DNA of 64,000 nt from Paracoccus indicus (GTDB taxonomy: Bacteria; Pseudomonadota; Alphaproteobacteria; Rhodobacterales; Rhodobacteraceae): positions 286,156 through 350,155 of the forward strand of contig NZ_PYWA01000004.1 in assembly GCF_003056335.1 (NCBI RefSeq), in the 5' to 3' direction. Shown piece after piece: positions 51,182 through 60,365 of this stretch (positions are counted from its first letter, which is position 1; every line of letters starts with the position of its first letter). Under the pieces are notes generated by a model that worked only from the letters and a program-made list of their open reading frames with translations, did not search any database and was not told where the DNA came from. The translations under genes and the position numbers were made by a program.

Positions 51182-52060
51182 TCAGGTGTCGCGCTCGATA
51201 ACGAAATGCGCCAGCAGGCGCAAGTTTCCGGCGGCCTCACCATAGCCGGTCAGCGCATCGACGCCTGCGGTGACAAGTCGTCGCGCTTCGGCCTTGGCAG
51301 CCTCCAGTCCCATGAGGGACACGAAGGTGGCCTTGCCCGCATCGGCATCCTTGCCGACGCGCTTGCCGGTCACGGCTTCCGATCCGGTCACGTCCAGAAT
51401 GTCGTCGGCGATCTGGAAGGCCAGACCCAAGGCGTCGGCATAGCGATCCAGCGCGGCCGGATCATCGCCCGCGATCAGGGGACCGGCGGTGGCGGCAAAG
51501 CGGATCAGCGCGCCGGTCTTGCCGCCCTGCAGTCGGGTGATCGCCTCCAGATCCAGGGGCGTTCCGGCGGTTTCGGCAGCAATATCCAGCGCCTGCCCCC
51601 AGACCATGCCCCGCGCGCCCGCAGCCTGCGCCAAGGCCGCAACCAGCCGCAGACGCGAGGGCGCTGCACCGATGCGGTCGTCGGTCAGCAGGTCGAAGGC
51701 CAGCGTCTGCAGCGCATCGCCCGCCAGAATCGCGGTGGCCTCGGACCATTTCACATGCGCGGTCGGTTGGCCGCGACGGAGGTCGTCGTCGTCCATCGCG
51801 GGCAGGTCGTCATGGACCAGGCTATAGGCGTGCAGGGCCTCGACCGCTGCCGCGGCAGGCAGGGCGGCATCGTCGGAGACGCCGTGCAGGCGGGCCGATT
51901 CCATGACCAGAAATCCGCGCAGCCCCTTGCCGCCCCGTACGGCATAACCCATCGCATCGCGCAGATCGCCGGGCGGCAGGGCACCGATGGCACGGGCCAG
52001 TTCGGCCTGCACCATGTCCTGCACCTGCGCCAGCCGCGCCTGCATGGGATCGGCCAGCAT
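51182..52060 (-). CDS. ispA: Farnesyl diphosphate synthase (polyprenyl synthetase family)
   Basis: 292 residues from ATG 52060, which shares a base with the xseB stop (TGATG). The first aspartate-rich motif is [10 protein letters not shown] (84-93) and the second is DDILD (219-223). [10 protein letters not shown] carries the isopentenyl-diphosphate-binding arginine. Chain length by position and operon is C15; geranylgeranyl synthesis cannot be fully excluded. Confidence 0.92.
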   Translation of the reverse strand: MLADPMQARLAQVQDMVQAELARAIGALPPGDLRDAMGYAVRGGKGLRGFLVMESARLHGVSDDAALPAAAAVEALHAYSLVHDDLPAMDDDDLRRGQPTAHVKWSEATAILAGDALQTLAFDLLTDDRIGAAPSRLRLVAALAQAAGARGMVWGQALDIAAETAGTPLDLEAITRLQGGKTGALIRFAATAGPLIAGDDPAALDRYADALGLAFQIADDILDVTGSEAVTGKRVGKDADAGKATFVSLMGLEAAKAEARRLVTAGVDALTGYGEAAGNLRLLAHFVIERDT

Positions 52061-52296
52061 CACAGACCCTCGGCCGGCGTGGTCCCCGTCGGCTGGCCAT
52101 TGGCGGCCAGGGTGATCTTTTCGACCCGCTCCTCGGCCTCGCGCAGGCGGGTTTCGCAATGCGCGCGCAGGGCGGCGCCCCGTTCGTAGAGCGCGATCGA
52201 TTCCTCCAGCGTGGCCTCGCCGGTTTCCAGCTTGCCGACGGTCGCTTCCAGTTCCCGCATGGCATCCTCGAAGGACAGGGTCTTGATATCGCTCAT
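52060..52296 (-). CDS. xseB: Exodeoxyribonuclease VII small subunit
   Basis: 78 residues: LSFEDAMRELEATVGKLETGEATLEESIALYERG, the family signature. It pairs with XseA (elsewhere) to degrade single-stranded DNA. It overlaps both neighbours. Confidence 0.95.
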   Translation of the reverse strand: MSDIKTLSFEDAMRELEATVGKLETGEATLEESIALYERGAALRAHCETRLREAEERVEKITLAANGQPTGTTPAEGL

Positions 52297-53213
52297 TCTG
52301 CGGTCTCCATCAGCACTTGGACATGGGCACGCGCGGCGCGTCCCAGAGCGTCCAGATCATAGCCACCTTCAAGGCAGGATACCACCGGGGCCCCGCAGGC
52401 TGCCGCCATGTCGCAGATGGCGCGGGTGATGGCGGTGAAATCATCCTCGTCCCAGTTCAGCTGCGCCAAGGGGTCGGCGGCATGGGCGTCGAACCCCGCC
52501 GAAATGATCACCAGCTGCGGATCATGCGCGCGGGCCTTCGCAAGGATGTCGTCCCAGACCGCGCGGGCCAGCGCCCCGTCCGATTCGGGCGGCAGGGGCG
52601 CGTTCACCATCTGCCCATGCGCGCCGGTTTCCGACGCGGCCCCCGTCCCCGGATAAAGCGGCATCTGGTGGCTCGAGGCAAAAAACGCACGCGCATCGTT
52701 CCACAACAGGTCCTGCGTGCCATTGCCGTGATGAACATCGAAATCCAGCACCGCCACGCGGTCCAGCCCGTGATGGTCCAGCGCGCGCTTGGCCGCGATG
52801 GCCGCCGTGCCCAGCAGGCAGAAGCCCATGGGCGTTTCGGTTTCGGCGTGATGGCCGGGGGGGCGCATGGCCACGAAGGCGTTGCCGCCGTCCTGCAGCA
52901 CTGCATCGACGGCCGCGCAGACCCCGCCGACGGCATGCAGCGCCGCCGTCAGGCCACCGGGCGACAGATGGGTGTCGGCGTCCAGCATCACCGTCCTGCT
53001 GCGCGGCGTGCGTTCCCGCAGGTCCTGCAGATAGGCCGCCGGATGGCAGCGCAGCACGTCGGCATCCGCTCCCAACGGGGCCTCGCGCCGGTCCAGATCA
53101 AGATCGGCCAGCGCGTCCAGCACCGCCTGATGACGGGCGGCCTGTTCGGCATGGCCGGGGGGCGTCTGATGCCCCGCCGCCGATGCATGCGTGTAAAGAA
53201 TGGTGCGTGCCAT
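52293..53213 (-). CDS. Histone deacetylase-family (acetylpolyamine amidohydrolase-like) protein
   Basis: 306 residues from ATG 53213. The zinc-dependent deacetylase motifs are all present: MRPPGHHAE (H121, H122), LDFDVHHGNGTQDLL (D159, H161) and ISAGFDAHAADPLAQ. Bacterial relatives deacetylate acetylpolyamines or other acetyl groups; the substrate is unknown. It overlaps xseB by 4 bp, so it heads this operon. Confidence 0.88.
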   Translation of the reverse strand: MARTILYTHASAAGHQTPPGHAEQAARHQAVLDALADLDLDRREAPLGADADVLRCHPAAYLQDLRERTPRSRTVMLDADTHLSPGGLTAALHAVGGVCAAVDAVLQDGGNAFVAMRPPGHHAETETPMGFCLLGTAAIAAKRALDHHGLDRVAVLDFDVHHGNGTQDLLWNDARAFFASSHQMPLYPGTGAASETGAHGQMVNAPLPPESDGALARAVWDDILAKARAHDPQLVIISAGFDAHAADPLAQLNWDEDDFTAITRAICDMAAACGAPVVSCLEGGYDLDALGRAARAHVQVLMETAE

Positions 53214-53272
53214 GATGTCCCCTTGCCCTGCCCGCAAAGCTAGGGGCAGGTGCTGCCCGCCGCAAGCGGGGT

Positions 53273-54526
53273 TCAAACGGTCAGGCGCTGCCCGTCATGC
53301 CCCTTGATGGTCAGATCCATCAGCGTGCCTTCGGGCTGGTCGGTCTGGAACGTCACCTCGGTGAACTGCTCGGTCCGGCCAAGGCGGGGGCCTTCGGTCA
53401 GCACGCGGTGGGTCTTGCCGATCTGCGCGTCCAGATGGCGGCGCAGCGCCGCGTCGCCCGCCGCACGCAGTTGCGCGGCGCGGTCGCGGATCACCGGCCC
53501 CTTGACGGCGGGCATCCGCGCCGCGGGCGTGCCCTGCCGCGCGGAATAGGGGAAGACATGCAGGAAGGTCAGGTCGCAGTCGCTGACCAGCTTGACGGAG
53601 TTGGCAAACATCTCGTCGGTCTCGGTGGGGAAACCGGCGATGATGTCGGCGCCGAAGACCATGTCGGGGCGCAGACGGCGGGCCTCTTCGCAAAACGCGA
53701 TGGCATCGTCGCGCAGGTGGCGGCGCTTCATGCGCTTCAGCACCATGTCGTCACCCGCCTGCAACGACAGGTGCAAATGCGGCATCAGCCGCGGTTCCGT
53801 CGCGATGGCCAGCATCAGGTTCTCATCCGCCTCGATCGAATCGATGCTGCTGATGCGCAGGCGCGGCAGGTCCGGCACCAGCCGCAGGATGCGCATCACC
53901 AGATCGCCCAGACGCGGCGTGCCGGGCAGATCGCCGCCCCAGCTGGTCAGATCGACGCCGGTCAGCACGACCTCGTTGAAGCCACGGCCGACAAGGCGCT
54001 TGATCTGTTCGACCACGACGCCCGCAGGGACCGACCGCGAATTGCCGCGCCCGAAGGGGATGATGCAGAAGGTGCAGCGGTGGTCGCAGCCGTTCTGGAC
54101 CTGCACATAGGCGCGGTGACGCCCGAAGCCGTCGATCAGGTGACCGGCGGTTTCCTGCACCGACATGATGTCGTCGACCAGCACTTTTTCGGTCTCGCCG
54201 ATCAGGTCGGGCGCGCGCAGGTCGGCCCATGTCTGAGGCTGCATCTTTTCGTGATTGCCGATCACCTTCGTGACCTCTGGCATCGAGGCGAAGGTCTCGG
54301 GCTCGGTCTGGGCCGCGCATCCGGTCACGATGACAGGCACGCCGGGGTTTTCGCGTGACAGGCGACGGATTTCTTGGCGGGCCTTGCGGACGGCCTCGGC
54401 GGTGACGGCGCAGGTGTTGACGACGACGGCCTCGGACAGACCGGCGGCATCGGCCATCTCGCGCATGGCCTCGGTATCATAGGCGTTCAGGCGACAGCCG
54501 AGGGTCGAAAAGACGGGCGCGCTCAT
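53273..54526 (-). CDS. mtaB: tRNA (t6A37) methylthiotransferase MtaB
   Basis: 417 residues from ATG 54526 (overlapping dapF, ATGA); a GTG at 54535 is an alternative. It adds a methylthio group to t6A37 of tRNA. The N-terminal domain has C11, C39 and C70 for the auxiliary cluster, and the radical-SAM motif is C147, C151 and C154 (GCDHRCTFC). TRAM-type C-terminus. Matches MtaB rather than MiaB or RimO in the N-terminal pattern (FSTLGCRLNAYDTEAM). Confidence 0.9.
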   Translation of the reverse strand: MSAPVFSTLGCRLNAYDTEAMREMADAAGLSEAVVVNTCAVTAEAVRKARQEIRRLSRENPGVPVIVTGCAAQTEPETFASMPEVTKVIGNHEKMQPQTWADLRAPDLIGETEKVLVDDIMSVQETAGHLIDGFGRHRAYVQVQNGCDHRCTFCIIPFGRGNSRSVPAGVVVEQIKRLVGRGFNEVVLTGVDLTSWGGDLPGTPRLGDLVMRILRLVPDLPRLRISSIDSIEADENLMLAIATEPRLMPHLHLSLQAGDDMVLKRMKRRHLRDDAIAFCEEARRLRPDMVFGADIIAGFPTETDEMFANSVKLVSDCDLTFLHVFPYSARQGTPAARMPAVKGPVIRDRAAQLRAAGDAALRRHLDAQIGKTHRVLTEGPRLGRTEQFTEVTFQTDQPEGTLMDLTIKGHDGQRLTV

Positions 54527-55350
54527 GACAGCCACTCGGGGGTCAGGGTGCCGCGAAAGACGAGGGCCGTCGGCCCCTCCATCCAGACGCCGTCATCGCG
54601 CCAGTCGATCAGCAGCTGCCCGCCCGGCACATTGACCGTGACGCGTCGCCCCGTCAGCCCGCGCCGCGCGGCTGCCACGACCGCCGCACAGGAACAGGAC
54701 CCCGATGCCAGCGTCGGGCCGGTGCCACGTTCCCAGATGCGCAGCAGGATTTCGCTGTCGGACAGAACCTGCACGACCTCGACATTGGTGCGCTGCGGGT
54801 AGAGCGGGTGATGTTCATGGGCAGGACCGAAGCGGTCCAGATCGACCGCCTGCGCGTCCGACACGAAAAAGGTGATATGCGGATTACCCATGCCGGTTGC
54901 CACCGGATCGCCGTCGATCGGCAGATGGTCGATATCGACATCGCGCGCCAAGGGGATCGCCTGCCAGTCCAGCACCGGCGGGCCCATGTTCACCCGCGTC
55001 ATGCCGCCCCCGGCATCCTCGGCCAGCAGCATGCCGTGATCCGTGCGCAGCTTCAGCGCCGTCTTGCCGGTTTCGTCCATCAGCAGCCGCGCGATGCAGC
55101 GCGTGGCATTGCCGCAAGCCGCACTGAGCGAGCCGTCGGCGTTCCAGAACACCAGGCGCGCATCGGCATCCTCGCAGTCCTCGATGGCTGCCAGCTGGTC
55201 GAAGCCGACACCGCGATGGCGGTCGGCGATGCGCGCGACAAGGCCCGCGTCGGGACGTGCCATCCCGCCGCGCAAGTCGATCACTGTGAAGTCGTTGCCC
55301 AGCCCGTGCATTTTCAGGAAGGGCATTCCGGTCGGGGATGCATGCGTCAT
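54523..55350 (-). CDS. dapF: Diaminopimelate epimerase (altered catalytic Cys position)
   Basis: 275 residues, normal length, converting LL- to meso-diaminopimelate for lysine and peptidoglycan. KMHGLGNDFTVID and ACGNATRC (catalytic C79) are conserved. The second catalytic Cys, normally in ACGTG, is Ser here: residues 213-222 read TLASGSCSCA, with S216 where Cys is expected and cysteines at 219 and 221. The codon is TCG. It may be a lineage-specific variant using a shifted Cys. Upstream lies the tRNA-Lys pair, divergent. Confidence 0.88.
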   Translation of the reverse strand: MTHASPTGMPFLKMHGLGNDFTVIDLRGGMARPDAGLVARIADRHRGVGFDQLAAIEDCEDADARLVFWNADGSLSAACGNATRCIARLLMDETGKTALKLRTDHGMLLAEDAGGGMTRVNMGPPVLDWQAIPLARDVDIDHLPIDGDPVATGMGNPHITFFVSDAQAVDLDRFGPAHEHHPLYPQRTNVEVVQVLSDSEILLRIWERGTGPTLASGSCSCAAVVAAARRGLTGRRVTVNVPGGQLLIDWRDDGVWMEGPTALVFRGTLTPEWLS

Positions 55351-55404
55351 GGCGCGCGATATAGTCCCGGTGAAATGAATTTGCCAGCATCCAGTTTTTT
55401 CTGC

Positions 55405-55433
55405 TTGACGCCACCAGCCACCCCTCCTAGTAA
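55405..55433 (+). promoter_or_regulatory. Sigma-70-type promoter for the tRNA-Lys genes
   Basis: TTGACG (55405-55410) and TAGTAA (55428-55433) with a 17-bp spacer, 13 bp before the first tRNA-Lys. Sequence match only. Confidence 0.6.
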
Positions 55434-55445
55434 CCGCCTCGTGTT

Positions 55446-55521
55446 GGGCCCATAGCTCAGTTGGTAGAGCAACTGACTTTTAATCAGTGGGTCACAGGTT
55501 CGAATCCTGTTGGGCTCACCA
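55446..55521 (+). tRNA. tRNA-Lys (anticodon TTT), copy 1
   Basis: A 76-nt cloverleaf including CCA. Acceptor GGGCCCA pairs with TGGGCTC. The anticodon loop CTTTTAA gives UUU for Lys AAA/AAG. The T arm is ACAGGTTCGAATCCTGT. Confidence 0.96.
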
Positions 55522-55591
55522 CTGAAATTCCTATAGTTTCAGATGGATGCCTTGACCCTCCGGTCAGGCACCTCTATGAAACTTCAAGTGT

Positions 55592-55667
55592 GGGCCCATA
55601 GCTCAGTTGGTAGAGCAACTGACTTTTAATCAGTGGGTCACAGGTTCGAATCCTGTTGGGCTCACCA
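55592..55667 (+). tRNA. tRNA-Lys (anticodon TTT), copy 2
   Basis: Identical over all 76 nt to copy 1, 146 bp downstream. The spacer between them holds two small hairpins (CTGAAA...TTTCAG, and GCCTTGACC...GGTCAGGC). A few flanking bases are also shared, suggesting tandem duplication. Confidence 0.96.
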
Positions 55668-55816
55668 CTGAATTCCTTCCGACATGAATGATCCGGCGAA
55701 TCGCGGCGGCCTGCGGGCGCGCCGTTTGATGCGGCCCCTTGCTTTCAGAAACCCATGTTCCCCCCCCGGGCGCCCTTGCAGGCAGGATCACGGCATCCGC
55801 AATTTGAAGGGGGGAA

Positions 55817-55893
55817 TGGTAGGCCCGGCAGGACTTGAACCCGCAACCAAGGCGTTATGAGCGCCCTGCTCTAACCAATTGAGCTACAGGCCC
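55817..55893 (-). tRNA. tRNA with CAT anticodon, probably tRNA-Ile2
   Basis: A 77-nt cloverleaf on the minus strand with CCA encoded (55817-55819). Anticodon loop CTCATAA gives CAU. The acceptor GGGCCTG and the variable region (CCTTGGTTGCGGG) look like tRNA-Ile2, whose C34 becomes lysidine by TilS, rather than elongator Met. A generic tool might call it Met. Confidence 0.8.
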
Positions 55894-56002
55894 CCTGCAG
55901 CACGCTCTGCGTAATGCGGCCTTGGCGGGTGGTCAAGCGCTTGGGCGTTGCTTGATCTGCGCTGTTCCGTTATCGGGAAGCCGACATCAGCCGGGGGCCG
56001 CC

Positions 56003-57043
56003 ATGACACAGAACGGGATCAGCTATCGCGATGCAGGCGTCGATATCGACGCGGGCAACGCCTTGGTCGAACGCATCAAACCGGCTGCGGCCGCCACGAA
56101 ACGGTCGGGGGTCATGGATGCCTTGGGCGGTTTCGGCGCGCTGTTCGATCCGCGCGCAGCGGGATTTGACGATCCGGTTCTGGTGGCGGCGACCGATGGC
56201 GTCGGCACCAAGCTGCGCATCGCCATCGACACCGGCCATCTGGACGGCATCGGTCAGGACCTGGTCGCCATGTGCGTCAACGACCTGGTCTGCCAAGGTG
56301 CCGAGCCTCTGTTCTTCCTGGATTATTTCGCCACCGGCAAGCTGTCGGTGGACGAAGGCGCCCGCGTCATCGAAAGCATCGCGCGCGGCTGCAAGGCCGC
56401 CAATTGCGCCCTGATCGGCGGAGAGACGGCGGAAATGCCCGGCATGTATCATGACGGCGACTTCGACCTGGCGGGCTTTGCCGTCGGCGCGATGCAGCGC
56501 GGCACGGCGCTGCCTGCGGGCGTGGTTGCCGGCGACGTGCTGCTGGGCCTGCGCTCGGACGGGGTGCATTCCAACGGCTATTCGCTGGTGCGCAAGGTCG
56601 CCGAACGCGCGGGCCTCGGCTGGAACGACGCATCCCCCTTCGGTGAGGGCACCCTGGGTCAGGACCTGCTGGTGCCGACGCGGCTCTATGTCACCTCGGC
56701 GCTGGCTGCGGTCCGCGCGGGTGGCGTGCATGCGCTGGCCCATATCACCGGCGGTGGCCTGACCGAAAACCTGCCCCGCGTCCTGCCCAAGGATCTGGGC
56801 GCCGACATCGACCTGACCGCATGGACCCTGCCGCCCGTCTTCACTTGGCTGGCCGAAGCAGGCGGCATCGATCAGGCCGAGATGCTCAAGACCTTCAACA
56901 GTGGCATTGGCATGATCCTGACCGTCGCCGCCGACCGTGCCGATGCACTGACCGAACTGCTGACGCAGGAGGGCGAGACCGTCCATCGCCTCGGGACCGT
57001 CACGGAAGGCGCGGGCATGCGCTATTCGGGCACGCTTGCATGA
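56003..57043 (+). CDS. purM: Phosphoribosylformylglycinamidine cyclo-ligase
   Basis: 346 residues from ATG 56003 ([19 protein letters not shown]), making AIR in purine synthesis. [25 protein letters not shown] and [15 protein letters not shown] are family blocks. The purN start overlaps its stop. Confidence 0.96.
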   Translation: MTQNGISYRDAGVDIDAGNALVERIKPAAAATKRSGVMDALGGFGALFDPRAAGFDDPVLVAATDGVGTKLRIAIDTGHLDGIGQDLVAMCVNDLVCQGAEPLFFLDYFATGKLSVDEGARVIESIARGCKAANCALIGGETAEMPGMYHDGDFDLAGFAVGAMQRGTALPAGVVAGDVLLGLRSDGVHSNGYSLVRKVAERAGLGWNDASPFGEGTLGQDLLVPTRLYVTSALAAVRAGGVHALAHITGGGLTENLPRVLPKDLGADIDLTAWTLPPVFTWLAEAGGIDQAEMLKTFNSGIGMILTVAADRADALTELLTQEGETVHRLGTVTEGAGMRYSGTLA

Positions 57044-57633
57044 AACGCGTCGCCATCCTGATCTCGGGGGGCGGCTCGAACATGCTGCGGCTGGCCCAGG
57101 ACATGACCGGCGACCATCCGGCGCGGCCTGTTCTGGTCGCGTCGAACGACCCTTCGGCGGCGGGGCTGGCCCGCGCCGCCGAACTGGGCATTCCGACCGC
57201 CGCCGTCGATCACCGCGACTTTCCCCGCGACCGCGCGGGCTTCGAGGCCGCGCTGCTGGAGCCGCTGCTGGCCGCCGATCCCGACATCATCTGCCTTGCG
57301 GGCTTCATGCGCATCCTGACGCCCGATTTCGTCGCGCGGTTTCAGGGGCGGATGCTGAACATCCATCCCTCGCTGCTGCCCAAATACCCGGGGCTGCACA
57401 CCCACGCCCGCGCCATCGAGGCCCGCGACACCGAGGCCGGCGCCACCGTCCACCTGGTCACGCCTGTTCTGGACGACGGCCCGCTGCTGGGGCAGGCCCG
57501 CGTGCCGGTCATGCCCGAGGACACCCCCGACAGCCTGGCCGCCCGCGTGCTGGTCCAGGAACACCGGCTCTATCCGGCGGTGCTGCGCAAGTTCGCGGCA
57601 GGCGATACCAGTCCCGTCCTGTTGCAAGGTTGA
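57040..57633 (+). CDS. purN: Phosphoribosylglycinamide formyltransferase
   Basis: 197 residues from ATG 57040 (ATGA overlap). It transfers formyl from 10-formyl-THF to [13 protein letters not shown] at the start; the catalytic set is N107, H109 ([12 protein letters not shown]) and D145 (VLDDGPLL). Confidence 0.96.
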   Translation: MKRVAILISGGGSNMLRLAQDMTGDHPARPVLVASNDPSAAGLARAAELGIPTAAVDHRDFPRDRAGFEAALLEPLLAADPDIICLAGFMRILTPDFVARFQGRMLNIHPSLLPKYPGLHTHARAIEARDTEAGATVHLVTPVLDDGPLLGQARVPVMPEDTPDSLAARVLVQEHRLYPAVLRKFAAGDTSPVLLQG

Positions 57634-57663
57634 CGCGTCCATCGCCCGTTTGCGGGGCCCGCG

Positions 57664-57999
57664 ATGCGAATCCGGACAAATCTGCTGATCGCTCGGCGTT
57701 CCCGAATGACGCTGCCCGTATCGATCCTGCGGACGGGCGGTGAAGGGTCGGACGGTTTCAACGCGTCCGAGGACAAGCTGGCCTTCCGCACCGAACTCGA
57801 CCCCGAGGATCCGCCCCAGATCACCGTTTCCGCCGATGAGGACAGCCAGACCACCAGCGGCATGCTCGGCGACAAGGAAACGCTGACGATGAACGGCGTT
57901 TTCGCGTCGGATGACCTTCAGATCGGATGTAAGCATATCGACGAGCTGGAATTGAACGCCAGCCCCGATTCGGTCAAACGCCCAGAAAGCGGTCCTTGA
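57664..57999 (+). pseudogene. Orphan RTX-like C-terminal fragment or small hypothetical gene
   Basis: 111 codons with coding-like GC3. GFNASEDKLAFRTELDPEDP and SGMLGDKETLTMNGVFASDD resemble the C-terminal end of RTX/type I secretion proteins; compare [16 protein letters not shown] in the RTX gene at 4861-5862. No calcium repeats precede it and neither ATG (57664, 57706) has a ribosome-binding site. I read it as the relic of a larger RTX gene whose front was lost, or a short gene. It overlaps the 3' end of livF by 26 bp. Confidence 0.4.
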
Positions 58000-58660
58000 C
58001 CTGCGGGGCCGACCGCAGATCGTCCGTCGAGCCGTCCCAGACCACCCGGCCCTTCTCGACGATGTAATGGCGGTCGGCAAAGCGGGCCAGGGCCTCGACG
58101 TTCTTGTCGATCACCAGAATCGCCTCGCCTTCGGATTTCAGGTGGATCAGGCAGTCCCAGATCTGTTCGCGGATCAAGGGGGCCAGCCCCTCGGTCGCCT
58201 CGTCCAGGACGATCAGTTCGGGGTTGGTCATCAGCGCCCGCCCGATGGCCAGCATCTGCTGTTCGCCCCCCGAGAGCTGGTTGCCCATGTTGCGCGCGCG
58301 TTCCTGCAGGCGCGGGAACATCGCATAGATGCGGGCCAGGTCCCATTTGCCCGCCCGCGCCGTCGCCTGCAGATTTTCCTGCACGCTGAGGTTCGGAAAG
58401 ATCAGCCGCCCTTCGGGGACCAGGCCCAAGCCAAGCCGCGCGATGCGGTTCGGCGCGGCCCCCGTCACGTCCACGCCGTCGATGCTGACGCGCCCGCCAC
58501 GCGGCTTCAGCAGGCCGAAGATCGAGCGCACGGTGGTCGTCTTGCCCATGCCGTTGCGGCCCAGCAGGGTCACCACCTGACCGCGTTCGACCGCCAGCGA
58601 CATGCCGAACAACACCTTGCTGTCGCCATAGGCGGCCTGAAGATCCTGAACCAGCAGCAT
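57974..58660 (-). CDS. livF: Branched-chain amino-acid-type ABC transporter, ATPase LivF
   Basis: 228 residues. Walker A GRNGMGKT (34-41), signature LSGGEQQ (129-135), then Walker B LIVLDEATEGL. Family: HAAT ATPases. It shares a base with livG. Substrate may be branched-chain amino acids or another amide/amino acid. Confidence 0.9.
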   Translation of the reverse strand: MLLVQDLQAAYGDSKVLFGMSLAVERGQVVTLLGRNGMGKTTTVRSIFGLLKPRGGRVSIDGVDVTGAAPNRIARLGLGLVPEGRLIFPNLSVQENLQATARAGKWDLARIYAMFPRLQERARNMGNQLSGGEQQMLAIGRALMTNPELIVLDEATEGLAPLIREQIWDCLIHLKSEGEAILVIDKNVEALARFADRHYIVEKGRVVWDGSTDDLRSAPQVKDRFLGV

Positions 58661-59418
58661 CAGGGGGTTCCCTCTTCTTCGCCCAGATAGGCGGTGCGCA
58701 CGGCCGGGTCGTCGCGGATGGCATCGGGCGTGCCGCTGGCCACGATCCGGCCATAGACCAGCACCGAAACCCGATCAGCCAGCTGGAAGACCGCGCCCAT
58801 GTCGTGTTCGATCAGCATCATCGTCACCCGCGACCGCAGGCGCGCCAGCAGATCGACCAGCATCGCGGCCTCGTCCGGACCGGTGCCCGCCAGCGGTTCG
58901 TCCAGCAGCAGCAGGCGCGGACGCGTGGCCAGCGCCACAGCCAGTTCCAGCTGGCGCTTTTCGCCATGAGAGATCAGGCGCGCGGGCAGATGCGCCTTCT
59001 GGGCCAGCCCCACCTCGGACAGGCATTCCATCGCCTGATCGTTCAAGGCAGCCTCGGATGCGGCCCCACGCCAGAAGCGGAAGGACGAGCCCGAACGCGC
59101 CTGCACGGCGATGGCCACGTTCTCCAGCACGCTCAGCTGCGGCAGGATGCGCGTCAGCTGGAAGGATCGCGCCAGCCCGCGCCGCACGCGCCCCGGCATG
59201 TCCAGATGGGTGATGTCGTTCCCGTCATAGACGACCCGCCCCGCATCGGGGGACAGCTGGCCCGACAGCTGGGCGATCAGCGTCGTCTTGCCCGCCCCGT
59301 TGGGACCGATGATGGCATGGACCTGTCCGGCCTGTACATCCAACGAGACGTCGTCTGTCACCGCCAGCGCACCATAGGACTTTCGCAATCCCCGGACCTG
59401 CAGAAGCACGTCGCTCAT
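58660..59418 (-). CDS. livG: Branched-chain amino-acid-type ABC transporter, ATPase LivG
   Basis: 252 residues. Walker A GPNGAGKT (38-45); the signature region reads LISHGEKRQ (148-156), the variant typical of LivG; Walker B LLLLDEPLAGTG. It overlaps livM by 4 bp. Confidence 0.9.
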   Translation of the reverse strand: MSDVLLQVRGLRKSYGALAVTDDVSLDVQAGQVHAIIGPNGAGKTTLIAQLSGQLSPDAGRVVYDGNDITHLDMPGRVRRGLARSFQLTRILPQLSVLENVAIAVQARSGSSFRFWRGAASEAALNDQAMECLSEVGLAQKAHLPARLISHGEKRQLELAVALATRPRLLLLDEPLAGTGPDEAAMLVDLLARLRSRVTMMLIEHDMGAVFQLADRVSVLVYGRIVASGTPDAIRDDPAVRTAYLGEEEGTP

Positions 59419-60365
59419 TCCGGACGCCCCTTTCCGGTGATCCGCGCGGCAAGCGTCGCCAGCCCGCCCGGTGAAAACAGCACCACGGCCAGCAGCAGTA
59501 GACCGAAGTACAGCTTCCAGTGTTCCGATATTCGCGCCATCCCCTCCTCCAGCCCGATGGTGAACAGCGCGCCGGTCATGGCGCCCGTCAAGCTGCCGAT
59601 GCCGCCGAGGACGACCATGATGATCAGCTCGCCCGATCGTTGCCAGCTGGCCAGCTGCGGCGAGACATATTCAAGCTGGTTCGCCAGCAGCACCCCCGCC
59701 ACCGAACATATCATGGCCGAGATGACATAGGCCGTCAGCTGATAGGGCAGGATGCGAAACCCGATGGCCTGCATGCGCAGCGCATCCTCGCGCGTGCCGA
59801 TCAGGACACGGCCAAAGCGCGACATTGTCAGGCGCGTCAGGCCCAAGAAACACAGGGCCAGGATGCCCAGCACCAGATAGAACAGCGCCAGATCGTGATC
59901 CAGCCAGCCTTGCCCCATGATGGTGGAGCGCGCAGGCAGGCTGGCCCCGTCATCGCCGCCAAAGACCGACAGCGAGATCAGGAAGAAATAGAGCATCTGC
60001 CCGAAGGCCAAGGTGATCATGATGAAATAGACTCCGCGCGTGCGCAGCGCGATGGTGCCGGTGATGGCCGCGAAGACCGCCGCCGCCACCGCCGCCGCGC
60101 CGAACTGGGCGGCGATATCAGTGACTCCAAGGCTGTTCAGCATCAGCACGGCATAGGCCCCGATCCCCAAAAACGCGGCATGCCCGAAGGATACCAGCGC
60201 CCCGTATCCCAGGATCAGGTCCAGCGACAGCGCCGCGATGGCATAGATCATCATCCGCGTCACGACCGAGGCGAAGAACCCCTGCCCCATGAATATCAGC
60301 ACCGGTGGCGTGACAGCCAGCAGGGCAAAGATGATCAGCGCGGCCATCCCGCGGCGCGACATCAT
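59415..60365 (-). CDS. livM: Branched-chain amino-acid-type ABC transporter, permease LivM
   Basis: 316 residues with about ten hydrophobic segments. SLDLILGYGALVSFGHAAFLGIGAYAV is a LivM signature. It overlaps livH by 4 bp. Confidence 0.9.
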   Translation of the reverse strand: MMSRRGMAALIIFALLAVTPPVLIFMGQGFFASVVTRMMIYAIAALSLDLILGYGALVSFGHAAFLGIGAYAVLMLNSLGVTDIAAQFGAAAVAAAVFAAITGTIALRTRGVYFIMITLAFGQMLYFFLISLSVFGGDDGASLPARSTIMGQGWLDHDLALFYLVLGILALCFLGLTRLTMSRFGRVLIGTREDALRMQAIGFRILPYQLTAYVISAMICSVAGVLLANQLEYVSPQLASWQRSGELIIMVVLGGIGSLTGAMTGALFTIGLEEGMARISEHWKLYFGLLLLAVVLFSPGGLATLAARITGKGRPE

